From a virus, in the IMG/VR virus record IMGVR_UViG_3300012936_000079, positions 1 through 32,802 of that record: a DNA stretch of 32,802 nt; one strand, 5' to 3'. The number at the start of each line of letters is the position of its first letter. Positions within the stretch are counted from its first letter, which is position 1. The position numbers and the translations under genes were made by a program. Positions 7,748 through 15,696 of this stretch are shown piece after piece. The notes below the pieces were generated by a model. The model had not been told where the DNA came from, did no database searches, and saw nothing but the letters and a program-made list of their open reading frames with translations.

Positions 7748-8328
7748 AGATAAATCCTAGATTTGAAGTTTTTACTGGTCCAATGTTTGGTGGAAAAACG
7801 ACAAGACTTTTAGCTGCGTTAGAGAGGTATAGTTACCAAAATAAGAACATAATTCTCTTTAAACCAAAAATAGATGTAAGATATTCTGAAGAATCAGTAG
7901 TAACTCACAGCGGGATAAGGTGGAATTCTCATAGAAAAGTCTTTAATAAAGTTATAAGAGTCCAAACTAGCAAAGAACTTTCTTCTTATTTTAACAGTTT
8001 TAACGAGACGCACGATATAGATATTGTTGCTGTTGATGAAGTCTTTATGATTGAAGGAGCAGCTCAGGCTTTAATAGACATTTATAAAATGGGCAAAACT
8101 GTTTTAGTCTCAAGCTTACAACTTTCTTCTACTGGAGAACCATACCAAGAGATGATAAGGATACTTCCGTGGGCAACTAACGTTCAGATATGCCCAGCAG
8201 TTTGTTCTATTTGCGGAGAAGATGCTTTTTTCACTAAAAAGATTGCTGGAGGAGATGAAAGAAAGATTGAGGTAGGTGGTTCTGAACTTTACCAACCTAG
8301 GTGTTTTTCTCACTATTTTGAAGATTAA
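7744..8328 (+). CDS. tdk: Thymidine kinase (type II)
   Basis: Phosphorylates thymidine for dTTP salvage. The P-loop GPMFGGKT is at residues 12-19 and the catalytic acidic pair at VDEVF. A zinc site is formed by CPAVCSICGED and the late CFSH, and YQPR near the C-terminus fits the thymine-binding lasso. Length (about 194 aa) is normal for the family. I place the start at TTG 7744, overlapping the epimerase stop as TTGA, because GGGAG lies 5-10 nt before it. An in-frame TTG at 7729 would add five residues but has a poorer ribosome site. Confidence 0.93.
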   Translation: MKINPRFEVFTGPMFGGKTTRLLAALERYSYQNKNIILFKPKIDVRYSEESVVTHSGIRWNSHRKVFNKVIRVQTSKELSSYFNSFNETHDIDIVAVDEVFMIEGAAQALIDIYKMGKTVLVSSLQLSSTGEPYQEMIRILPWATNVQICPAVCSICGEDAFFTKKIAGGDERKIEVGGSELYQPRCFSHYFED

Positions 8329-8409
8329 ATTGTAAATAATACAAACAAAGTTCAATAATATATTTAAACGATGATGCAGTTTTACTGCTTGTAAGAAAAG
8401 GATGCGAAA

Positions 8410-9270
8410 ATGGTTGAACCCAGTCAAGTAAATTGTGTGATTTATCACGCAGATTGTACAGACGGTTTTGGCGCTGCTTATTCTGCATGGAAACAATTAG
8501 GAAATAGAGCGGAATACCACGCGTGTAAACACGGTACAACACCCCCAGATGTAGAAGGTAAAGTTGTAGCTATATTAGATTTTTCTTTTAACAACGCAAC
8601 AACTAAGCAAATGATAGAAGACGCTGAAGGCCTGATTGTTATCGATCACCACAAGTCAGCTATGGTTGAATTACACGATATATCAAACACGCATTTTGAT
8701 ATGACAAAGTCAGGAGCTATGTTAGCTTGGGAATTTTTCCACCCTGGAAAAGAACCTCCAAAGTTCATTAAATACATACAAGATCGAGACTTGTGGACTT
8801 GGGAGTTAGAATACTCTAAAGAATTCAGCGCTGCCTTTGATATGGTACCTTTTGAATTTGAAGAGTTTGAGAAGTTTGAAGACGACTCAGTATTCGATGA
8901 TGCCGTCAAGAGAGGAAGTTATATACTAGCTTACTCAAAAACTGTAATTAAGAAAGTTTGTGAGAAAGCGGTTGTCCGTTACTATGGAGATAAAAAAGTC
9001 ATGATAGTAAACGCTTCTCACTGGATGTCAGAGATAGGTTCTAGGCTTTCTCCAGATTGCGATTTTGCGGTGATCTGGTACTTTGACCATGATGATGGAA
9101 TAACAAAGGTTAGTCTAAGATCTTTTCATGACAATGTAGATGTCAGTGAGTTTGCCAAAAAATTTGGAGGTGGAGGACATAAAAAAGCGGCTGGATTTAC
9201 TTTAGGTAAAGATCAACATATAGATGATTTATTCACTTTAGAGCCGATAAAAGAAGAAGAGACTTCATAA
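8410..9270 (+). CDS. DHH/DHHA1 family phosphoesterase
   Basis: A 286-aa metal-dependent phosphoesterase. DHH-domain motifs are HADCTDGFGAA (13-23), AILDFSF (54-60) and IDHHKSA (78-84). The DHHA1 substrate-binding domain ends in FGGGGHKKAAGF (about 252-263). Family members degrade short oligonucleotides (NrnA), cyclic dinucleotides or polyphosphate. In a phage it could recycle nanoRNA from degraded host nucleic acid or destroy a cyclic nucleotide alarm signal, and sequence alone does not decide. It is preceded by an 81-nt gap holding an AT-rich TAATATAT stretch, and has AAAAGGAT before the ATG. Confidence 0.92.
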   Translation: MVEPSQVNCVIYHADCTDGFGAAYSAWKQLGNRAEYHACKHGTTPPDVEGKVVAILDFSFNNATTKQMIEDAEGLIVIDHHKSAMVELHDISNTHFDMTKSGAMLAWEFFHPGKEPPKFIKYIQDRDLWTWELEYSKEFSAAFDMVPFEFEEFEKFEDDSVFDDAVKRGSYILAYSKTVIKKVCEKAVVRYYGDKKVMIVNASHWMSEIGSRLSPDCDFAVIWYFDHDDGITKVSLRSFHDNVDVSEFAKKFGGGGHKKAAGFTLGKDQHIDDLFTLEPIKEEETS

Positions 9271-9284
9271 TTAATGCATGAGAG

Positions 9285-9292
9285 AAGGAGGT
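9285..9292 (+). promoter_or_regulatory. Near-perfect Shine-Dalgarno (AAGGAGGT)
   Basis: AAGGAGGT ends 7 nt before the ATG at 9300. It is the strongest ribosome binding site in the window and suggests that the following protein is made in large amounts, as expected for a virion or internal-head protein. Confidence 0.7.
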
Positions 9293-9299
9293 TCGATTC

Positions 9300-10613
9300 A
9301 TGAAAAGTAATTCAAAAAATCTATATGAAATAGCATTAAAGTTATCTGCAGATCAAATCATTGTTGAGAATGCAATGAATAATCGTAGTTTAAACGGTTT
9401 GGTGGTTGAAGCTTTAGACGATAAAGATATTCAAAAACTTAGAACAGCTGTAAAACAAACCTCAGACAGCGTTGATCAGTCTATTTCGATAGCTAGTGAA
9501 TTTAATTTACCCTCCTTGGAAAATTATTTCAAACCAATAAAAAGTTCTCTAGTAAAAGCTGACCAATTTGTAACTGCGTTAGACATGAAAGATCCTGAGG
9601 GAATAGCTGATAGAATTACTGGATTCTTCGGTAAAAAAATAGATATTTCCTTAGCGCTAAGTTCTGTTATGGACATGCAAAACAAGGTGAATATTGCAAT
9701 TAATTCTGTAGCTGACTCTTTAGATTTAATTGTCACTAACCTGGAGGGAAAAGGCATCGACGAAGAAATGTCTCTTTCTGATTTAGATCAAGACAAGCAT
9801 GGTGTCGGTGCTGATCAAATAAAATCTGGAATAAGTAAAGCTTTCAAAGCCGCTAAACCAAAGGGTTTTATGGCGAAACTAGGAGGTTTGCTGAAGAAAC
9901 AGATGCCTCCAGCTTTTCCAGGGGCAGAACAAATTGGAGATTTACCGCTAGGAGAAATTTCGGACGAAATTCTAAAATTAAATCTTAAGCAATTAAAAGG
10001 CGGAGCTGCTCAAGCAGAAGATTCAGCGGATTCAGCCGAATCGGCCGAAATACCTTCGGATGCTATATCTGATATTACAACTAGCGCTTCTGCTTCTGAA
10101 GCCGAACCTAGCACAAAAGCAGAAAAAGAATCAGATCCTTCGAAGGAAATTGCCGCGGCAGCTTCAGCGGCAGCTTCAACTCCAATGACTCCGAAAGATG
10201 CAGTTTCTAAAGCATTAGATGATTGGGAATCTTCTCTTTCTGACTCTAGCAAAAAATCTTTAAAAGCGAAAAAGAGAAACCAAGCTTTGAAAGACGCAGT
10301 TTTTTCCGGAATAGATAAGGGAAAGAAAGCTGTTGAGAGAGCAGTTGCTAAAGCTGTAAAGAGTTGGAGGTCTGATCATGAGGAGACTTTAATCAAGTCT
10401 AAAAGATTTGCAAAGAAGAATTTTGATTCATTACAAAAAATGATACCTCAACTAGCGGCCCAAGTTTTATCTCAAGCTAACGAATCTAACCAGAGAAAGA
10501 TAACTCAAAAAGAAATCAAAAGAATAGTTTATAAAAATTTAGACAAGAAGTTTGAATCTCCTAACAAACTTTACGAAACTTGGCAAAAAAATGCTGGGTT
10601 ACTAAGAGACTAA
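9300..10613 (+). CDS. Uncharacterised Ala/Ser/Lys-rich probable structural or internal-head protein
   Basis: A 437-aa protein I do not recognise. Residues 1-230 are mostly helical with repeated heptad-like stretches. Residues 235-300 are a low-complexity Ala/Ser/Glu linker (ADSADSAESAE..., AAAASAAAS). The C-terminal 130 residues are highly basic and helical. Near the C-terminus, KITQKEIKRIVYKNLDKKF resembles the leader motif MKITKRQLRRIIRE found on many proteins at the right end of the window, here placed at the other end of the protein. The very strong Shine-Dalgarno suggests abundance. A role as an internal-head or scaffold component is inferred from composition, motif and expression signal. 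Confidence 0.75.
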   Translation: MKSNSKNLYEIALKLSADQIIVENAMNNRSLNGLVVEALDDKDIQKLRTAVKQTSDSVDQSISIASEFNLPSLENYFKPIKSSLVKADQFVTALDMKDPEGIADRITGFFGKKIDISLALSSVMDMQNKVNIAINSVADSLDLIVTNLEGKGIDEEMSLSDLDQDKHGVGADQIKSGISKAFKAAKPKGFMAKLGGLLKKQMPPAFPGAEQIGDLPLGEISDEILKLNLKQLKGGAAQAEDSADSAESAEIPSDAISDITTSASASEAEPSTKAEKESDPSKEIAAAASAAASTPMTPKDAVSKALDDWESSLSDSSKKSLKAKKRNQALKDAVFSGIDKGKKAVERAVAKAVKSWRSDHEETLIKSKRFAKKNFDSLQKMIPQLAAQVLSQANESNQRKITQKEIKRIVYKNLDKKFESPNKLYETWQKNAGLLRD

Positions 10614-10614
10614 T

Positions 10615-11055
10615 ATGCCAAAAAATAAACGCCCATCCTGGGATAGTGTCTGGGCTAACGTAGCCGATTCAATTTCTAAAAGGTCTTACGATCCCAGATA
10701 TCAAGTTGGAGCTATTGTAGTGACTTCAGACAACACTCAGGTTTTGTCAGTTGGATATAATGGAAATTATTCTGGAGGCCCTAACCAAGTCGACTCTGAT
10801 TCTCCGGGTGAATCAGGTTTTATTCATGCAGAAATAAACGCTTTGCTAAAGTTAGATTACAATAATCCGAAAGATAAAGTTATGTATCTGACTTTGAGTC
10901 CATGCAAAATGTGTTCTAAGGCAATTGTAAATTCTGGTATATCTGAAGTTGTTTATCTAGAAGAATATAGAGATTTAACTGGTTTAAAAATTTTAGAAGA
11001 GTCAGGAGTAAAATGCAGGAGATATTTAGAAGATATGGAGGATCTAAATGAATAA
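10615..11055 (+). CDS. dCMP deaminase family protein (cytidine/deoxycytidylate deaminase fold)
   Basis: A 146-aa zinc deaminase. Zinc motif HAEINAL is at residues 71-77 (Glu73 proton shuttle) and SPCKMC at 95-100 supplies the two Cys ligands. YDPRYQVGAIVVTSDNTQVLSVGYNG matches deoxycytidylate deaminases. It would convert dCMP to dUMP for thymidylate supply, as the T4 cd gene does. This fits a phage carrying both a dCMP hydroxymethylase-like enzyme and a dUTPase. No thymidylate synthase is seen here, so dUMP must be methylated by a host enzyme or one encoded elsewhere. It starts one base after the preceding stop. Confidence 0.92.
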   Translation: MPKNKRPSWDSVWANVADSISKRSYDPRYQVGAIVVTSDNTQVLSVGYNGNYSGGPNQVDSDSPGESGFIHAEINALLKLDYNNPKDKVMYLTLSPCKMCSKAIVNSGISEVVYLEEYRDLTGLKILEESGVKCRRYLEDMEDLNE

Positions 11056-11422
11056 ACCAGAATCTTTTTTAAAAGCTTTATTGCTAAAAGAATATGAAGA
11101 TAGGCTAAACACGTTTTATCTTTTGAATGAAACGAAAGTCCACGACAAACATGGCAATGTTGTCTTAGAGCCCGATCTTAAAGTAAGACATAAAAAATCT
11201 GGATTTGAGTATACGATTAAAAGTGTTAAAAAAGACGGCAATGATTTGTTAGTAGTTTTGAGGACTCCAGATTCTCCTAGATTCTCCGACACAGTTTCTA
11301 CTAATAAAGTAATAGCTGGCCAAGAACCGGAGCCAGAAAAATTAGATAGAGAAACTCTTTCAGGCGAAGAAGTGATATCTGTAAAAAGAGATGAATTTGA
11401 AAAAGAATACGAGGTTGATTGA
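11048..11422 (+). CDS. Uncharacterised small phage protein
   Basis: A 124-aa protein overlapping the deaminase stop by 8 nt. The N-terminal ESFLKALLLKEYEDRL is an amphipathic helix that recalls the head-targeting leaders seen elsewhere in the window, including an L-x-K-E step. The middle (about 35-80) looks like a small beta-barrel (VRHKKSGFEYTIKSVKKDGNDLLVVLRTP), and the C-terminal 40 residues are acidic and probably disordered. No enzyme motif is visible. Co-transcribed with the superoxide-dismutase-like gene. Confidence 0.7.
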   Translation: MNKPESFLKALLLKEYEDRLNTFYLLNETKVHDKHGNVVLEPDLKVRHKKSGFEYTIKSVKKDGNDLLVVLRTPDSPRFSDTVSTNKVIAGQEPEPEKLDRETLSGEEVISVKRDEFEKEYEVD

Positions 11423-12099
11423 TGGCTGATTTAATAGAGAACGAAGTTCTAAAAGAAATTAAGAAATCTATAAATGGAAAGTTGGATGAAGCTTATGTGA
11501 CCCAAGCTAAAGTTTATGAATTAAATACAGAGCTTTTAAGTCAGAAGACAAAAGATTCTCATAGGAAAATTTTAGAATCTCACGTTGAGAAGCTAAATGA
11601 AGTTTCTGCTTATCTAGATACTGCTGAGAGAGAGTTAGCCGATATTAACAATTCTAAACTAAGATCTCTTAAAGCTGACGAAGTTTATAACCTTAATGCT
11701 TCTTTTTTGCATGCTTACTATTTCGAAAATATCGGAGATCAAAATTCAGTTATAAACATGGATTCAATCGCTTTTATGAGATTAGAGAGAGATTTCGGGT
11801 CTTTTGATGATTGGCAAAAGGATTTTATAGCTTGTGCCTTGAGTTCTCGTAATGGTTGGGTAGTTACTGTTTATAACTTTTTACTTAAGAGGTATATGAA
11901 CGTAGTGATTGACTTGCACAGTGAGAATGTTCCGATTGGTTGCTTTCCTGTCATCGTGTTAGATTGTTGGGAACACGCATACTACAAAGATTACTTAGAT
12001 AACAAAAAATCTTACGTTTACGCCATGATGAAAGAGCTTAAGTGGTCTAGGGTAGAATCTAGAATTAAAAAAGTCGAAGCTATGGCTAAAGCTGGTTAG
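11422..12099 (+). CDS. Fe/Mn superoxide dismutase-like protein
   Basis: A 225-aa protein whose C-terminal two thirds follow Fe/Mn superoxide dismutase. LNASFLHAYYFEN (91-103) stands for the H81 helix, FGSFDDWQKDF (125-135) for the FGS segment, then RNGWVVTVYN, and VLDCWEHAYYKDY (179-191) for the DxWEHAY signature. The expected ligands align: His47 (TKDSH), His97, Asp181 and His185. The gateway tyrosine and second-shell histidines of the first helix are not conserved, so activity is uncertain. About 35 extra N-terminal residues precede the domain. Start taken at ATG 11422 (GAGG just upstream). Its position among probable head genes suggests a virion-associated or structural reuse of the fold. 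Confidence 0.82.
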   Translation: MADLIENEVLKEIKKSINGKLDEAYVTQAKVYELNTELLSQKTKDSHRKILESHVEKLNEVSAYLDTAERELADINNSKLRSLKADEVYNLNASFLHAYYFENIGDQNSVINMDSIAFMRLERDFGSFDDWQKDFIACALSSRNGWVVTVYNFLLKRYMNVVIDLHSENVPIGCFPVIVLDCWEHAYYKDYLDNKKSYVYAMMKELKWSRVESRIKKVEAMAKAG

Positions 12100-12107
12100 G
12101 AATTTTT

Positions 12108-12752
12108 ATGAATCGCGATGATATAAAAGAATTTTTAGAACTATCTGCTGGATTGAAAAAAAGCAGTAGAATGTTAGTTGAAGAAGAGGAAGACGATCCT
12201 TTAGCTGACGATGCTGGAGAAGAGGAAGAAGATCCTTTAGCTGATGATGCCGGAGGAGATGAAGGCGGAGACGAGGGTGGAGAAGAAGGTGGAGAAGAAG
12301 AGGAAGAGGAAAAAGAAGAGGAAGTCAAAGTCACCAAAGACGATGAGATTGAATTTTCGAAAAGCTTAGATAATTCTTTGAATGCCTTGTTTATAGACAT
12401 CGAATCTGACGCTCTCAAAAGTGCTAAAGTTCAAGAAGAATCTTATTCCCTCAAGAGAGCTTTACTGACAGAAAACGAAATAGACGTAGATCTATTTGCC
12501 GCAGAGACTGCCAGGATAATTAAAAACGCAGACGTTTTATTAGATATAGAACAGATAGTCTTGTCTAAAGCAAGAGATTATTTGCTTTCGAAATACGATG
12601 AAGAAATTGAATCTAAGTTTTTAGAATTGATGAAATCAAGGCACAACATAGACCCTGAAGACAGGGGCGTAACTTCTGACGAGGAAGAAGAAGAAAAAAA
12701 TATTATTGCCCCTATCGCTGTCGGAGCTTCCGGCGGAGGTGCCGGTGCTTGA
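12108..12752 (+). CDS. Very acidic protein with internal repeats; candidate prohead core/scaffold protein
   Basis: A 214-aa protein. It begins MNRDDIKEFLELS, a short helix like the head-targeting leaders (I-x-E at 6-8). Residues 25-70 are a Glu/Asp/Gly tract with two copies of DPLADDAG. Residues 75-185 are helical. A second Glu run and a Gly/Ala tail (GASGGGAGA) end the protein. Strongly acidic, helical proteins of this size are typical of T4-like prohead cores (as gp67/gp68). That assignment is inference and no family was recognised. A long minus-strand reading frame here is only the shadow of the GAA/GAG runs. Confidence 0.75.
   Translation: MNRDDIKEFLELSAGLKKSSRMLVEEEEDDPLADDAGEEEEDPLADDAGGDEGGDEGGEEGGEEEEEEKEEEVKVTKDDEIEFSKSLDNSLNALFIDIESDALKSAKVQEESYSLKRALLTENEIDVDLFAAETARIIKNADVLLDIEQIVLSKARDYLLSKYDEEIESKFLELMKSRHNIDPEDRGVTSDEEEEEKNIIAPIAVGASGGGAGA
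12195..12254 (+). repeat. In-frame direct repeat, 24-nt units 36 nt apart
   Basis: Two 24-nt units (12195-12218 and 12231-12254) differ at 2 positions, both silent, and each encodes DPLADDAG. They lie in the acidic tract of the protein starting at 12108 and reflect a recent in-frame duplication. Confidence 0.85.
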
Positions 12753-13015
12753 ATAGGAAATCTGTTCATATCAATCTTCCCGAAAGCGTTCACACGGAAT
12801 TTAGGATTTTGTCTTTTAAAAGTAAGCTTTCAATGCAAGAGATAATTGCTGGGTTAGTTACTAACTTGGTTGACAAAGATCCCTATCTTGAAAAGCTGAT
12901 TGAAAAAATGAAACAAGACAAAGTCAACAAAGATCTCAAAAAGATTACTAATGTAGAATCTATAGACATTTTTGATCAGATAAAAGATTCATCCCCTTGG
13001 TCTAATAAAGATTAA
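12749..13015 (+). CDS. Ribbon-helix-helix (CopG/Arc-like) DNA-binding protein
   Basis: An 88-aa protein. KSVHINLPESVHTEFRILSF (4-23) is the beta strand and first helix of a ribbon-helix-helix domain, and LSMQEIIAGLVTNLV (27-41) the second. The rest is a charged tail. Such dimers bind operators or centromere-like sites. The start is TTG overlapping the upstream stop (TTGA), with GGAGG just before. It sits between the acidic head protein and the probable lysis genes and may regulate one of them. Confidence 0.8.
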   Translation: MNRKSVHINLPESVHTEFRILSFKSKLSMQEIIAGLVTNLVDKDPYLEKLIEKMKQDKVNKDLKKITNVESIDIFDQIKDSSPWSNKD

Positions 13016-13020
13016 AATTT

Positions 13021-13055
13021 ACCTCTAACGTGATAGTTAATACTGACACGGAGGT
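13021..13055 (+). promoter_or_regulatory. Hairpin that would hide the ribosome site of the holin-like gene
   Basis: ACCTC (13021-13025) can pair with GAGGT (13051-13055), and CGTG (13029-13032) with CACG (13047-13050). That gives nine base pairs with a 3-nt bulge and a 14-nt loop that can add a short AGT/ACT pairing. GAGGT is the Shine-Dalgarno of the gene at 13058, so folding would block its translation. Function is inferred. Confidence 0.4.
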
Positions 13056-13057
13056 GC

Positions 13058-13273
13058 ATGATGACGCAAGCAGCAAAAGCATTCGCGGACAAACATTTAG
13101 AAAGATTTATATCGAGAAAATTTTTAGCTTGGATTACAGCAACTGGGCTTTGTTTTGTTGGTACTGTAACTAGCGGAGATTGGGTAGCAGTGACACTGGC
13201 TTATATCGGATCTCAAGCGCTTGTAGACTTAGCAGTTCAGTGGAAGCATGGAAAACTAGCCGATAAAGGATAG
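13058..13273 (+). CDS. Small membrane protein, holin-like
   Basis: A 71-aa protein with an N-terminal basic/amphipathic stretch (KAFADKHLERFISRKF) and two hydrophobic segments: about 23-40 (AWITATGLCFVGTVTSG) and 43-60 (WVAVTLAYIGSQALVDLAV), ending in a charged tail. Size and topology fit a class II holin. The next two genes look like membrane/spanin partners, so a lysis role is likely but not proven. Start at ATG 13058 or the adjacent ATG 13061. Its ribosome site lies in a possible hairpin. Confidence 0.7.
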   Translation: MMTQAAKAFADKHLERFISRKFLAWITATGLCFVGTVTSGDWVAVTLAYIGSQALVDLAVQWKHGKLADKG

Positions 13274-13280
13274 ATGAGAA

Positions 13281-13655
13281 ATGAAAGTTTTAGAGTTTTT
13301 CAAAAAATCTTGGAAGTTTCTTTTAGGGATAGCAGTCACTATCCTAGGGGGTATGCTACTTTTCCGAAAAGACGAATCTGGGGAGATAATAAAAAAATCG
13401 ACAGAATCTGGAGACAAAGCTTTAAAAGAAGTGATTGAGTCTAACGAAATCAGAGAAAAAGCTGAAGATGAAGCTGAAAAAAAAGCAGCCGCTGAAATAG
13501 AGAGGATAAAATCTCTAGTTGAAAAAAAGGAAAAGGAAATTCCTGAAGCTGTGAGAGTTAAGATTATGAAGAGGTTAGGCAAGAAAAATATCAGCAGAGC
13601 AACTCAAATCTTATCAGAAGAATTAGGCGTCAAAAATTTAGACGACATTACTTAA
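13281..13655 (+). CDS. Single-TM coiled-coil protein, candidate inner-membrane spanin (Rz-like)
   Basis: A 124-aa protein with a transmembrane helix at about 12-28 (FLLGIAVTILGGMLLF). A long charged coiled coil follows at 30-90 (EIREKAEDEAEKKAAAEIERIKSL...) and a short C-terminal helical domain. One N-terminal anchor followed by a periplasmic coiled coil is the layout of i-spanins. It lies between a holin-like and a secreted TM protein. No sequence family was recognised, so the call rests on architecture and context. Confidence 0.65.
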   Translation: MKVLEFFKKSWKFLLGIAVTILGGMLLFRKDESGEIIKKSTESGDKALKEVIESNEIREKAEDEAEKKAAAEIERIKSLVEKKEKEIPEAVRVKIMKRLGKKNISRATQILSEELGVKNLDDIT

Positions 13656-13686
13656 ACTTTTTCCTAAAAAACAATATTATCTTTCC

Positions 13687-14124
13687 ATGAAAAAGTTACT
13701 TTCTATCTACTTATCTTTCTTTCTTATAGCTAGCCCAGTAATGGCTCAAGAAGCAGCTATGAAATCCATCGCGCAAGGAGAAGCTGCTCCATTTGATGGA
13801 ACTCTTTTAAATCAAGCCGCAGTCGCCGAAATGCTCATAAAGCTAAATAAGACTGAAGAGTTTTGCAAATTGAAATTAAAAGAAGAAAGAGAAATACAGA
13901 AAACTAACTGCAACTTAGCAGTTGATAAATTAAAGATAGCTAACGATTTTGAAATTTCGGTCTACAAGTCGCAAAATGATTTCTTAAGGAAACAAATTGA
14001 CTTGTCAGTCAAAAGGCTTGAGAAGAGGTCTGTCGCAACTGAATGGTGGTTTGTCGGTGGTTTTGTTCTAGGAGCTTTAGCAGCCCTAGGTTCTGGTTAT
14101 ATTGCTAGCAAAATTGCAGATTAA
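13687..14124 (+). CDS. Secreted coiled-coil protein with C-terminal TM helix, lysis-cassette candidate
   Basis: A 145-aa protein. It has a clear Sec signal peptide (KKLLSIYLSFFLIASPVMAQ, cleavage after AQ or MA), then a segment APFDGTLLNQAAVAEMLIKL typical of phage proteins of this type. A coiled coil with two Cys follows, and then a C-terminal hydrophobic helix at about 122-140 (FVGGFVLGALAALGSGYIA). There is no lipobox Cys, so it is not a classical o-spanin. It may act with the preceding gene in disrupting the envelope. No Shine-Dalgarno is visible. TATTAT lies 6 nt before the ATG, which could mean a leaderless transcript. Confidence 0.68.
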   Translation: MKKLLSIYLSFFLIASPVMAQEAAMKSIAQGEAAPFDGTLLNQAAVAEMLIKLNKTEEFCKLKLKEEREIQKTNCNLAVDKLKIANDFEISVYKSQNDFLRKQIDLSVKRLEKRSVATEWWFVGGFVLGALAALGSGYIASKIAD

Positions 14125-14170
14125 GGTATCATCTTTGCTATCATTCATAGTTATGATATGAGGTGTTTTT

Positions 14171-15316
14171 ATGAAATACGAAAAAATTAAAAAAGTAGTG
14201 AGTCAAATTCTTTTTGAGAATTCTCTAGAAAGTGAATCCCCGGTAAGCAGCAGTTTTGATTCTACTATCCCAAAAGAACTTCCATTAGATCCTGCAGAAA
14301 CAGCTAGTTTGAATTCTATTGTTTCTCGCCCTCCAGTAGAAGATGAAGATTACGTTCCAAAAACGCCTTCAGAACTCTCTGCAGCTGTAAAAGCTTTAAG
14401 TGAAATGATGTCTTCTGATGACATAGCTTTAGCTTATGCTAAAATTAAAAGTTCTTTAGTTACAAGAAGTGAAAAGAGCCCAGTTTCTGAATCTGTCTAC
14501 GATGATTACGAAGGGTTAGAATTACCAGATGATAGTGACATGCCGGAAGAGTTTAGGGGAGCAGGGTACTCTATAGAAGAGCCAGATGATATCGAAGAAC
14601 CTAAAAATTTTCAAGCTTCAAAATCTTCCGGAGAAGCCAGCTTACAAGATATATTAGATTCCGGAATTTTGCCAGACGATGTCAAGTCGATATCTGGAGC
14701 TAAGTCATTTGAAGGCAGAGCAAAAAGAAACTTAGCTTATAGATCTATTTTCGGAGCTGCCGCTATAGAAAAAGCCATGAGGTATGCTTTAGATATCTGG
14801 GTTGGTGCTCTAAAAGCTGACGACAGAATAACTGACGAACAAGCAAAAGGTTTCTTACAAAACGCTAGAGGCTCTATGGATGCTCCTGGTTTCAAAGCGT
14901 TTTTTGAATTAGGTTTTATGGCTCCAGCGATGAAGCCAATGAGGTTAGCAAGGGATAAAGAAGTCAGAAAGCGAATGTCCGCATTAGATGTTCCACCTCA
15001 ATTGGAAAATATGATATTTAGCCAAGCCGTTGGTCTATCTCCACAGAATCCCAGCAAAATCAGACTTAAACTTAACAGGACTTTTCCTGACATGAAAATG
15101 AGCGAAATGGATGAGATGACACAAAAATTATCCGATTTCGTAAAAAACGGAGCTAAAGAATTCCAGCAAGATTTTTTCAAAAGCATTGATTTAGTAGAAG
15201 CAGTTAGAACTGCTTGGTCTAAAAAATCTACAGACGAAAAGATTGATATAACTTATGCTGCGATGGACGAAGTAATAGATTTTGAAGAAAAGAGTGAAGA
15301 AGCAGGATTAAGATGA
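14171..15316 (+). CDS. Uncharacterised probable internal-head/virion protein
   Basis: A 381-aa protein. The N-terminus MKYEKIKKVVSQILFENS is an amphipathic helix ending in L-F-E (14-16), like the head-targeting leaders further right. Residues 20-160 are acidic and low in predicted structure (EDEDYVP, DDSDMPEE, IEEPDDIEEP). Residues 165-380 are a helical domain with KSFEGRAKRNLAYRSIFGAAAIEKA. I do not recognise the family. GAGGTG precedes the ATG. Predicted to be processed by the prohead protease and kept in the capsid (inference). Confidence 0.72.
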   Translation: MKYEKIKKVVSQILFENSLESESPVSSSFDSTIPKELPLDPAETASLNSIVSRPPVEDEDYVPKTPSELSAAVKALSEMMSSDDIALAYAKIKSSLVTRSEKSPVSESVYDDYEGLELPDDSDMPEEFRGAGYSIEEPDDIEEPKNFQASKSSGEASLQDILDSGILPDDVKSISGAKSFEGRAKRNLAYRSIFGAAAIEKAMRYALDIWVGALKADDRITDEQAKGFLQNARGSMDAPGFKAFFELGFMAPAMKPMRLARDKEVRKRMSALDVPPQLENMIFSQAVGLSPQNPSKIRLKLNRTFPDMKMSEMDEMTQKLSDFVKNGAKEFQQDFFKSIDLVEAVRTAWSKKSTDEKIDITYAAMDEVIDFEEKSEEAGLR

Positions 15317-15696
15317 ACCTAAAGAATCTTATGAAGGAATTTCTAGAAGAAGAAAATCGTAGTTCAAATCATGATTTATTCGGAATGAGAGTCTTAAAAG
15401 AGAGTTTAGATTTTCCTTGCGAAGTTTCTGGGTTTTCTTCTTGGGAAGATATGGGAGATATGTCAGTTAAAAGTTTCCCCTTTTCCTGCAGAAACTCTAT
15501 GAGATCTTTTTGCAGTTATGTTATGGACTTAGAGCAGAATCAGGGAATTCTGATTGCTTTAAGATTCGACTCAAGAGAAAATACAGTTACCATCGAAGTT
15601 CCTCACAAGCTTTTGGGTAGTAATCATTTTGTAAATTTCTTTAGGGAAATTGACAACATACATCAAGATGTCTCTAAGAGCTACACTTATGAGTGA
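15313..15696 (+). CDS. Uncharacterised small protein with leader-like N-terminus
   Basis: A 127-aa protein overlapping the previous stop (ATGA). It starts MNLKNLMKEFLEEEN, a short amphipathic helix containing L-E-E, consistent with the head-targeting leader. The rest is mixed alpha/beta: SGFSSWEDMGDMSVKSFPFSC, then strands LIALRFDSRENTVTIEVPH and a last helix FFREIDNIHQDVSKS. No catalytic motif is evident. It overlaps the next gene by 8 nt. Confidence 0.68.
   Translation: MNLKNLMKEFLEEENRSSNHDLFGMRVLKESLDFPCEVSGFSSWEDMGDMSVKSFPFSCRNSMRSFCSYVMDLEQNQGILIALRFDSRENTVTIEVPHKLLGSNHFVNFFREIDNIHQDVSKSYTYE

Noticed and set aside
8376-8392. Terminator hairpin between thymidine kinase and the DHH gene
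   Set aside because: GCAGT/ACTGC is only a 5-bp stem with no U-tract.
12086-12418. Minus-strand Ser/Pro-rich reading frame
   Set aside because: It is the antisense of the Glu/Gly-rich tract; no ribosome site, and all supported genes are on the plus strand.
15313-15696. Pterin-4a-carbinolamine dehydratase
   Set aside because: A faint similarity of the last helices, but the family's conserved His residues and THD motif are absent.
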